Assembly (NCBI GenBank): GCA_958405565.1
Contig: CATYEN010000050.1
Coordinates: forward strand, 1 to 18,048
Source of the DNA: an uncultured Collinsella sp.
GTDB taxonomy: Bacteria; Actinomycetota; Coriobacteriia; Coriobacteriales; Coriobacteriaceae
Reading direction: 5' to 3'
Length of the DNA stretch: 18,048 bases
In this document: in pieces, positions 8,156 through 14,794 of the stretch
Layout: each line of letters starts with the position of its first letter
Position numbering within the stretch: the stretch's first letter is position 1
Made by a program: the position numbers and the translations under genes
The notes under the pieces: model-generated
Seen by the model: only the letters and a program-made list of their open reading frames with translations
Databases searched by the model: none
Told to the model about the DNA's origin: nothing

Positions 8156-8486
8156 TGGCTTCTACCGTGGGAGTCTTGTCCGCCGCAACTGGGATACGGG
8201 CGGTGTCCATAGTCAGGCAGCGCTTGGGGCAGCTCTCGATACACTCGCCGCACACCACGCAGGTATACGGGTCAATCGACCACGTTCCTCCCTTGCGATC
8301 GACCGCGAGCGCGCCCGCCGGGCAGCGGCGCGCGCACATGCCGCAGCAAATGCACACGTTCATGTCGTTGACGATGTGCCCGCGCAAGCGCTCGGGCGCC
8401 GTCAGCTTCTCCTGCGGATAGCACACCGTGACCGGTTGTTTGACCATAGAGCCCAAGGCCGTCTTGGCAAATGTCAGCAAACTCAT
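8145..8486 (-). CDS. echF: Ech hydrogenase ferredoxin-like subunit EchF (2 x 4Fe-4S)
   Basis: Polyferredoxin-type subunit of 113 residues that passes electrons from reduced ferredoxin towards the small subunit, on the cytoplasmic arm of the complex. Two full C-x2-C-x2-C-x3-C-P motifs are visible: C45, C48, C51, C55 and C76, C79, C82, C86, each binding one 4Fe-4S cluster. The protein resembles NuoI and HycF. It is the last gene of the operon, 7 bp after echE, and its ribosome site (GGAAAGGTAGG) overlaps the echE stop. The short hydrophilic C-terminal tail (about 95-113) has no recognised role, and an 11-bp tandem repeat covers its stop codon. Confidence 0.9.
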   Translation of the reverse strand: MSLLTFAKTALGSMVKQPVTVCYPQEKLTAPERLRGHIVNDMNVCICCGMCARRCPAGALAVDRKGGTWSIDPYTCVVCGECIESCPKRCLTMDTARIPVAADKTPTVEAKPE

Positions 8487-8493
8487 GCCGTGC

Positions 8494-9582
8494 CTACCTT
8501 TCCGTGCAGCTAATGCAGGGGTCGATGGTCAGGATAATCATGGGCACGTTGGCGATGAGCACGCCCTGCAGTGCATGCGTCAGACCAGCCAGGTTCTGCG
8601 ACGTCGGCGTGCGCACGCGGAAGCGATCCAAGTTCTTGGTGCCGTTGCCGCGCACATAGTAGTACGCCTCGCCGCGCGGTTGCTCAATCACAACCTCGCC
8701 GCGGGCGCCGTCGGCCGGCGTAAGCTTGGTGCGCCCGCCGATCCCGTCGTGCGGAATCTTGCCCACTAGCTCCTTGATGATGTCCATAGCCTGCGTGACC
8801 TCGGCGCAACGCACCTGACAGCGGGCATAGCAGTCGCCATCGGTAGCGACAATTGGCTCAAACACAGCCAGATCCGCATAGGCGCCGTCGCCAAACATGC
8901 GCACGTCATAGTCCACGCCCGAGGCGCGCCCAAACGGGCCGACCATCGAAAGCTCCAGCGCGTCTTTCTTGCTAATCACGCCCACGCCATGCAGGCGCTC
9001 GCCGCAGCTGTCATCGTCCAAAAACGTATGCACCAGGGCCTCGTAGTCGGGACGCATGGCATCGAGCGTCTGGACAATGCCCGCCAGCTCGGAGTCCTCG
9101 ATGTCGTGCTTCAGGCCGCCGATCTCGTTGATCGACAGAATCACGCGCCCGCCGCACGTGCTCTCAAAGATCTTGAGAATCTGCTCGCGCAGGGTCCACG
9201 ACCGATAGAACAGCGCCTCGAAGCCAAAGGCGTCGGCAAGCAAGCCCAGCCACAGCAGATGCGAGTGGATGCGCGAAAGCTCGTGCAAAATGGTGCGGAT
9301 ATACTGTACGCGGCCGGGCACCTCGATGTCGAGCATGCGCTCGCAGGCACTGGCATAGCCGCAGCTGTGACCCACGGCGCAGATGCCGCAGATGCGCTCG
9401 GCGATGTAGCCAAACTGATGCATGTCGCGCTTTTCGGTGAGCTTCTCGAGTCCGCGGTGCACAAAGCCGATCTGCGGAATTGCCTCGATGACGCGGTCGT
9501 CCTCGATCACCAGGTCCAGATGAAGCGGCTCGGGCAGCACCGGGTGCTGCGGGCCAAACGGAATAACGGAGCGATGTGCCAT
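8494..9582 (-). CDS. echE: Ech-type group 4 [NiFe] hydrogenase large subunit EchE
   Basis: Catalytic subunit of 362 residues, homologous to NuoD/HycE, where protons are reduced to H2 at the Ni-Fe site. All four metal ligands are seen: C65 and C68 in ERICGIC, and C356 and C359 in DPCISCTER. These motifs separate it from true complex I NuoD, which has lost the cysteines. H72 and E62 near the first motif are also conserved in hydrogenases. The protein ends at R362 directly after the last motif, so there is no C-terminal peptide for a maturation protease to remove, as described for some group 4 enzymes. The ATG is preceded by AAGGAGG 10 bp upstream, within the end of echD, and follows the echD stop by 5 bp. 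No hyp maturation genes lie in the window. Confidence 0.93.
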   Translation of the reverse strand: MAHRSVIPFGPQHPVLPEPLHLDLVIEDDRVIEAIPQIGFVHRGLEKLTEKRDMHQFGYIAERICGICAVGHSCGYASACERMLDIEVPGRVQYIRTILHELSRIHSHLLWLGLLADAFGFEALFYRSWTLREQILKIFESTCGGRVILSINEIGGLKHDIEDSELAGIVQTLDAMRPDYEALVHTFLDDDSCGERLHGVGVISKKDALELSMVGPFGRASGVDYDVRMFGDGAYADLAVFEPIVATDGDCYARCQVRCAEVTQAMDIIKELVGKIPHDGIGGRTKLTPADGARGEVVIEQPRGEAYYYVRGNGTKNLDRFRVRTPTSQNLAGLTHALQGVLIANVPMIILTIDPCISCTER

Positions 9583-9587
9583 GGACC

Positions 9588-10292
9588 TTACGCCTCCTTT
9601 TTCTGCTTGTCGCGGGCGGCCTTGGCGGCAAGCGCCGTGCGGACCTTGGCCGCTTTCTCGGGATCCATGGCGGCGAGCTTTGCCTCCATCTCGGCGGCTT
9701 TAAGTGCGGCCTTGGCCGCGGCCTCGTCATGCTGAGCATCGGAGCCGGCAGCCGCAGCGGGCTGAGCGGCATCGCCGGCGCCCGCAACGCCCTCCCCTGC
9801 AGCAGCCGCAGCCGCGGCGGCCTTCTCGGCAGCGACCTTGCGCGCCTTAGCCTCGGCAGCCGCGCGGACCTTCATGGCCTTCTCACGCGCAGCCTTCACC
9901 TCGGGCGTGATAACGCTCATGGGCTCGGCAGTCGAGACCTGGTAGAAAAAGCCCTTAAAGTCAATCTGCATGTCGGTAATGGCAAGACCAAACAGGTCGT
10001 GGACCTCATTCTCAAACGGGAACACCGCGGGATAGTACGAGCTGATGGACGGAATCTCCTGGTACTGGTCGATGCCCTCAACCACCAGGTTCTCAATCGC
10101 ATAGCTGCCGTCCTGCGCAATATGCTCCTGAGCAGCACGAACGTTGATAAACGTATAGACCAAGCGATACGAGCCGTCGTCGACGTTGCGTTCAGCGTGC
10201 ATTTGCACAAAGCGCGCGCCGACGCCCTTAAGCGCCTGGACATGCGACAGGAGCTCCTCGATCCCGACGGTGGTATAGATAACCTTTTGCAT
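9588..10292 (-). CDS. echD: EchD, NuoC-like hydrogenase subunit with alanine-rich tail
   Basis: NuoC/HycE-N-like subunit of 234 residues that sits beside the large subunit and has no cofactor. The family signature is at residues 82-102, centred on YYPAVFPFENEVHDLFGL. The conserved fold ends near residue 125. About 105 further residues follow, made mostly of Ala, Lys, Glu and Arg, with A157-A165 nearly pure alanine; this looks like a charged helix or coiled coil. Known EchD proteins are only around 120 residues, so the tail doubles the length. Its start codon overlaps the echC stop by one base (TAATG), indicating translational coupling. Confidence 0.85.
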   Translation of the reverse strand: MQKVIYTTVGIEELLSHVQALKGVGARFVQMHAERNVDDGSYRLVYTFINVRAAQEHIAQDGSYAIENLVVEGIDQYQEIPSISSYYPAVFPFENEVHDLFGLAITDMQIDFKGFFYQVSTAEPMSVITPEVKAAREKAMKVRAAAEAKARKVAAEKAAAAAAAAGEGVAGAGDAAQPAAAAGSDAQHDEAAAKAALKAAEMEAKLAAMDPEKAAKVRTALAAKAARDKQKKEA

Positions 10293-10873
10293 TACTCGGC
10301 CTCCTTTGCAGCGGCGGGCTTCCCGGCAGGCGCGTCGCCGGCACCGTCAGCCCCGGCCTCAGCCGCAGCCACAAACCCGTCCTCGCCCAGCTCAACGCCA
10401 CCGTCCCAGGTAGCGGCACCGCCCACGGTAAGCGGATCGCCGCCGGCGCGCATCACGGCCTCCTTCTGGTCCAGGATGCCGCATGCCTCAACGATGGCAT
10501 CGATCACGGTCTCGGGTCGAATGGCGCACCCGGGCGCGTACACGTCCACGGGAATCGCGCGGTCCACGCCGCCGATCACGTTATAGGCATCGCGGAACAC
10601 GCCGCCCGAGCACGCGCAGATACCGCAGGCCACCACGCACTTGGGCTCGAGCATCTGGTTGTAAATCTGGCGCACGACGGGCAGGTTCTGGGCATTGACC
10701 GAGCCCGTCACCAAAAAGATATCCGCATGCTTGGGGTTGCCGGTGTTGACCACACCAAAACGCTCCGCATCAAACAGCGGCGTGAGCGAGGCCAGCACCT
10801 CGATATCGCATCCGTTGCAGCTCGAGCCGTCGTAATGAATAACCCACGGCGAGCGCGACATTTTATGATCCAT
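10292..10873 (-). CDS. echC: Ech hydrogenase small subunit EchC (NuoB-like)
   Basis: Small subunit of 193 residues holding the proximal 4Fe-4S cluster that feeds the Ni-Fe site of EchE. Likely ligands are C19 and C22 (SSCNGC), C86 (in CGICACSGG) and C116 (APGC). The core matches NuoB/CooL and ends near residue 148. Beyond it lies a tail of about 45 residues rich in Ala, Gly and acidic residues with no family counterpart that I know. The AGGAGG ribosome site overlaps the TAG stop of the preceding echA-echB gene, with 8 bp to the ATG. The next Met (M5) is less well placed. Confidence 0.9.
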   Translation of the reverse strand: MDHKMSRSPWVIHYDGSSCNGCDIEVLASLTPLFDAERFGVVNTGNPKHADIFLVTGSVNAQNLPVVRQIYNQMLEPKCVVACGICACSGGVFRDAYNVIGGVDRAIPVDVYAPGCAIRPETVIDAIVEACGILDQKEAVMRAGGDPLTVGGAATWDGGVELGEDGFVAAAEAGADGAGDAPAGKPAAAKEAE

Positions 10874-10885
10874 GGATGCCGCCTC

Positions 10886-13768
10886 CTAAATAAATACGTC
10901 GACGAGGATGGGCATAAGGTTGAGCAGGCCAAACACCAGCGCCACGCCCCATCCGAGCTTAAAGCAGCTGCGCCAGGTGCTGCGCGCGAAGGTGTTATCA
11001 ATCAGCACCTCGACAAAATACGTCGCAGCCATCACGACCAGGGCGACGACCCAGCTCACGGGGTTGTCCCAAACAAAGAACATGCCCACCCACATCAAAA
11101 ACAGCACGGTCTCGCACCAGTGCATAAGGGTCATCTTGGCCAGCGTGCTGCCGCTCATCTCGGTGGCGACGCCCTGGACAATCTCCTGATGCGCGTGATG
11201 CGAGTACGAAAGATCGAACGGCGACTTGCGCAGCTTGATGGTAAGCACCGCGAGCAGCGCGAGGAAAATGGGCGCGCTGTACACGATGATGGGCGCCGAC
11301 TGCCCGGTCACGGCGATGGAATCAAAGCTGTCGGTGGCAAGGTAGAGGCCCACGCTCATCAGCAGAACGGCGGGCTCGTAGCTCATAACCTGCAGCAGCT
11401 CGCGATCGGCACCAACCTGGGCAAACGGGCTTTGCGTCGAGGCGGACGCCAACACCACAAAGATCGCGGCGAGCGTCACCATAAAAGCGCACAGCAGCGT
11501 GTTGGAGCCCGACACAAAGATGCCGCCGCCCACGACGGTAAAGATGAGCGCGCACGCCATGTAGGTATCATCCATGGTGTTTACGCTGGCAGGGGCCTTG
11601 CGCAGCAGCTTGGCAACGTCGTAGAAGGGCTGCAGCAAGCGCGGGCCCACGCGGCCCTGCATGCGAGCCGAAAGCTTACGGTCAAGACCGTCGATCAGGC
11701 CGCCCACAAGCGGCGCCAGCAGGGCAAACACCACGGTGCCAATAAAAATACCCACGACACCCGAGCCTTCGAAATACTTGCCGCGCAGCACCGAGGGCGC
11801 GCTCATGGCAAGCCGCTCGGGCCCAATCCACGCGCAACACAGCAGCGCGAACAGGATAATGCTGCAGCACACGACGCTACCCGCGGGGCCAATGCGCTTC
11901 TCGCCAAGGGCGTCCTCCGAGTACCAATTGCGCTTTTCGGCCTTCACCTCGCGTCCCATCGAGCCGCGAAAATGGCGGTAATTGTCGGTTCCCACACCCG
12001 AAAGATATACGTTTACGTGCGGTTTGTTGCTCACGCGGAACGACGTCAGCAGCACCACGGCGATAAACGCCACGATAACCACCATCAGATACATGGCATC
12101 CTTGCCAATAACGTACGGCACGCGGCCAAATACCATGGCCAAGTAAGGCGACACCAGACCGCTCGAGATAACCGGGAACGCCACGCAGCACAGAATCAGC
12201 AGCGCGGCGATGGTGTTGAGCGCCATCCATTCGGTCTTATGGACATTGACCTCAACGTTTTGAGCCGTGGGGTCGACGCCCGAAAGCTTGGCAAGCCACT
12301 TGCCCCAGAAGAAGAACGTCGCGGCCGAGCCAAAGGCAAGCACCATGATCATAAGCACGTTGCCAGTCTGCGCAAACGCCACCAGGGCGCCCCACTTGGA
12401 CACGAGCATGCCAAACGGCGCCACAAACATGCCCATGATGCCCAGCATCATCAGACGCGTCAGGTGCGGCATGCGGCTGAACATACCGTCCATGTCCTCG
12501 ATATTGCGGCTGCCGATATGATGCTCGGCCGTGCCCACGCACAGGAACAGCAGCGACTTGGCCACCGTGTGGAACAGGATCAGAAAGATAGCGGCCCATA
12601 CGGCCTCGGGCGCGCCGACGCCCAGGCAAGCACTGATGAGGCCCAAGTTGGAAATGGTGGAGTACGCGAGCACGCGTTTGGCGTTGCTCTGCGAGATGGC
12701 CATGAGGGCAGCGAGCAAAAACGTGATGGCACCCACACTCGTGACCATAAAGCCGGTCACGGGATAGATGGCATAGAGCGGGCTCAGCTTGACCATCAGG
12801 AACACGCCGGCCTTGACCATGGTGGACGAGTGCAGCAGGGCGCTCGTGGGCGTGGGGGCAACCATGGCACCGAGCAGCCAGGTATGGAACGGCATCTGCG
12901 CGGCCTTGGTAAGGGCGGCGAGCGACAGCAGAACGACCGGCATCACCAGCAGCGCGGACTGCGCGGTTCCGGCGCCGGAAAGCTCGATCATGCCCGAGAT
13001 GGTCAGCGGCATGCCGTTAAGGTGCAGGAACATAAGCCCCGCCAAAAACGCGATACCGCCCAGCATGTTAAGGATGATCTGGTTAAAGGCGTTTTTGATG
13101 GCCTCGGGCGTGCGCGTGTAGCCAATCATGAGGAACGAACACACGGTGGTGATTTCCCAACCGCAGAACAGCCACTCCAGGTTATCGCTCGTCACGATGA
13201 CGAACATGGCCGAGAGGAACAGGAACATAAGCGCCAGGAACTGCGGGCGACGGTCGGGCGCGGTCTGTCCGCGCAGCGCGGCCTCGTGCTCGTCGTGGGC
13301 CTGGAAGTCCTTCATATAGCCCAGGGCGTACACGCAGATAAGGCTGCCGACAATGCCGACGGCAAGCACCATGATCACACTCATGTAATCCAGGTAGAGC
13401 GGCGTTGCCGTGACGGCTTCGGTCGCGGGCAGCGTCATAGCTGCAAAGGCGAGCGAGCCCACCAGCTGCACCACGCCGAGCACACCGGTAAGCGCGTTCC
13501 TATATTTGAACGCGTTGTACAGGATGACGGCGCACAGAATTACGTCGATGACGGAGCTGATGATCGAGAGCACATGCGAGGTGCCGGGGGCGACCTCAAA
13601 GCTCTGAGGACCCGTGCCAAAAAACATGACGGCGACTACAACTGTCACCGCCATAATAATGCCGGAGCCTACAAGCCCTACCGCATCGCGGGCGCGGTCA
13701 CCGCGCGCGAGCAGCATGCCCAGCGCCGGTACCAGCGGAAACAGGGTAAGGAAATACAGTAGCGTCAT
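10886..13768 (-). CDS. Fused EchA-EchB membrane subunit (NuoL-like plus NuoH-like)
   Basis: One uninterrupted 960-residue frame combining two membrane subunits that are normally separate. Residues 1 to about 620 are a NuoL/EchA-type antiporter-like pump with GWE (E205), K288 in LTKAAQMPFHTWL, the PTPTSALLHSSTMVKAG block (about 305-321), K364 in AKRVLAYST and K404. Residues about 660-960 are NuoH/EchB-like, with GRVGPRLLQPFYDVAKLL (705-722), E790 and E798 in RELLQVMSYEP, and KSPFDLSYSHHAHQE (848-862). A linker helix (about 630-648) joins the halves. The protein should form many membrane spans, pump H+ or Na+, and anchor the hydrogenase arm. The first gene of the operon starts at an ATG preceded by GGGGGAG 7 bp upstream. 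A second start within the frame for a free EchB cannot be excluded. Confidence 0.92.
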   Translation of the reverse strand: MTLLYFLTLFPLVPALGMLLARGDRARDAVGLVGSGIIMAVTVVVAVMFFGTGPQSFEVAPGTSHVLSIISSVIDVILCAVILYNAFKYRNALTGVLGVVQLVGSLAFAAMTLPATEAVTATPLYLDYMSVIMVLAVGIVGSLICVYALGYMKDFQAHDEHEAALRGQTAPDRRPQFLALMFLFLSAMFVIVTSDNLEWLFCGWEITTVCSFLMIGYTRTPEAIKNAFNQIILNMLGGIAFLAGLMFLHLNGMPLTISGMIELSGAGTAQSALLVMPVVLLSLAALTKAAQMPFHTWLLGAMVAPTPTSALLHSSTMVKAGVFLMVKLSPLYAIYPVTGFMVTSVGAITFLLAALMAISQSNAKRVLAYSTISNLGLISACLGVGAPEAVWAAIFLILFHTVAKSLLFLCVGTAEHHIGSRNIEDMDGMFSRMPHLTRLMMLGIMGMFVAPFGMLVSKWGALVAFAQTGNVLMIMVLAFGSAATFFFWGKWLAKLSGVDPTAQNVEVNVHKTEWMALNTIAALLILCCVAFPVISSGLVSPYLAMVFGRVPYVIGKDAMYLMVVIVAFIAVVLLTSFRVSNKPHVNVYLSGVGTDNYRHFRGSMGREVKAEKRNWYSEDALGEKRIGPAGSVVCCSIILFALLCCAWIGPERLAMSAPSVLRGKYFEGSGVVGIFIGTVVFALLAPLVGGLIDGLDRKLSARMQGRVGPRLLQPFYDVAKLLRKAPASVNTMDDTYMACALIFTVVGGGIFVSGSNTLLCAFMVTLAAIFVVLASASTQSPFAQVGADRELLQVMSYEPAVLLMSVGLYLATDSFDSIAVTGQSAPIIVYSAPIFLALLAVLTIKLRKSPFDLSYSHHAHQEIVQGVATEMSGSTLAKMTLMHWCETVLFLMWVGMFFVWDNPVSWVVALVVMAATYFVEVLIDNTFARSTWRSCFKLGWGVALVFGLLNLMPILVDVFI

Positions 13769-13911
13769 ACCATCACTCCCCCATGCAAAAACGCTGCAAT
13801 TGTTTAACGTTATAGCTCAGTTGAGGAGTAGCGGCGGCGGGTTTTCGGTCAACTGGGGAGTTTTAGGCGTACGGGGTAAGGAGTCTGTCCGCTTTGGAGC
13901 AGAGGCGCGGC

Positions 13912-13937
13912 AAGAAAAATGCGCCCCTGTGGGCGCA
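13912..13937 (-). terminator. Rho-independent terminator of the HTH gene
   Basis: The stem TGCGCCC (13920-13926) pairs with GGGCGCA (13931-13937) and is followed on the minus strand by TTTTTCTT. It lies 12 nt after the TAG stop, separating the HTH gene from the ech operon, which must therefore have its own promoter within 13769-13911. No strong -35/-10 pair is visible there; TATAAC at 13814-13809 is one possible -10. Confidence 0.85.
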
Positions 13938-13949
13938 CCATCCCGTTTG

Positions 13950-14345
13950 CTATTCCGCCTTTTTAACGCGCGGCTTGCGACCGCGCGGCTTATCGACCAG
14001 TGCGGACTCACCGCTCTCGCGGTACTGACGGCACCAAGCCTTGACCGAAGACTCGCTGGGAATCTTGTGCTTGATCATGGCCTCGCGAACCGTTAAGCCG
14101 TTTTCCAGGCGGTCCTTGACCACGGCGAGCTTAACTTCGTACGAATAGGTGTGATGATGCGAACCGGCGTTGAGAACGGCGTCGGCACCGCCCACGGCAT
14201 ATGCGCGGGCCCACTGACGAGCCGTGGCCTGGGGAATGCCAAGCTCCGCGGCGAGGGCGCGATGACCGACCCCCTCTTGGAGGATCTCGACGGCGCGCTG
14301 CCTAACCTCGGGCGCATGCGTGCGAGTCCTAGTTGCTTCCGACAT
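13950..14345 (-). CDS. Double helix-turn-helix protein resembling IS150-type OrfA N-terminus
   Basis: Small DNA-binding protein of 131 residues. Two helix-turn-helix units are visible: the first around RALAAELGIPQATARQWARA, the second around TVREAMIKHKIPSESSVKAW, each followed by a Y-x(n)-G-x-x-A/G-x-L turn typical of IS3/IS150 OrfA. The protein ends in a basic stretch (GRKPRVKK). The leucine-zipper half expected in OrfA is missing, no OrfB/integrase gene is adjacent, and no terminal inverted repeats were found, so this is either a trimmed transposase remnant or a domesticated regulator. The ATG at 14345 gives MSEATRTRT; an in-frame GTG at 14354 is a possible earlier start. It has its own terminator 12 nt downstream. 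Confidence 0.75.
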   Translation of the reverse strand: MSEATRTRTHAPEVRQRAVEILQEGVGHRALAAELGIPQATARQWARAYAVGGADAVLNAGSHHHTYSYEVKLAVVKDRLENGLTVREAMIKHKIPSESSVKAWCRQYRESGESALVDKPRGRKPRVKKAE

Positions 14346-14395
14346 ACCTGCCACTTCTTAGCCTTAACCGTTAATCTGCTTTCTTACGTGCAAGT

Positions 14396-14424
14396 TAGAT
14401 AGTAGCATTTTACTGTTTGCTCAA
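14396..14424 (-). promoter_or_regulatory. Possible promoter of the HTH gene
   Basis: On the minus strand TTGAGC (14424-14419) and TATCTA (14401-14396) are 17 bp apart, in the AT-rich stretch about 50 bp before the start codon. The -10 match is weak. Confidence 0.3.
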
Positions 14425-14678
14425 AGCAGTTAATTAAAATAGACGCGGCATTATCTGGGCATTTGGCACCAAATTACGACATTTCTTTATCGATTATTTA
14501 CGCTGGTAGCTGGCTCGCAGCTAATCGTCATTCGCTTGTCAACAAAATTGGCATCTCTTTATGTCCTTTGGTATAGAGGGTATGGTTATTAACCCCTCCC
14601 CCAATAATTTTGAGTGATCCGCAAGGCAGTAGACGTCCTCACTCCTCATGATTACCTCGCATTGCCATCCACCGGAGC
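14425..14678. other. AT-rich intergenic stretch without a gene
   Basis: Clearly more AT-rich than the flanking genes. It holds no ORF with coding character and no tRNA-like fold that I can see. It separates the HTH promoter region from the terminator of the flavoprotein gene. Confidence 0.5.
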
Positions 14679-14719
14679 AAAACAAAAAGGGCGGGACCTG
14701 CTGCGCTTGCAGGCCCCGC
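14679..14719 (-). terminator. Rho-independent terminator of the flavoprotein gene
   Basis: An 11-bp stem (14691-14701 against 14709-14719), with a single G-U pair when read on the minus strand, is followed by CCTTTTTGTTTTG. It lies about 75 nt beyond the stop codon. A second 8-bp dyad (14745-14752 against 14775-14782) lies between. Confidence 0.88.
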
Positions 14720-14794
14720 ACCGGTTGACACCCGACGGGACACAGCCGGGCGAGACAGATCCGTGCTACCGCCCCGCCCGGCCGCGATGTTCAA

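Noticed and set aside
10727..13762. Plus-strand open frame of 1011 codons opposite echA-echB
   Set aside because: Composition is dominated by His, Arg, Gln and Gly from antisense reading of membrane helices; no domain is recognisable.
8145..13768. Reading the operon as respiratory complex I (nuo)
   Set aside because: The large subunit has both Ni-Fe CxxC pairs and the gene set lacks nuoA, J, K, M, N and the NADH module, so Ech-type hydrogenase fits better.
14539..14721. Minus-strand 60-codon frame
   Set aside because: Begins inside the terminator hairpin of the flavoprotein gene and resembles no protein.
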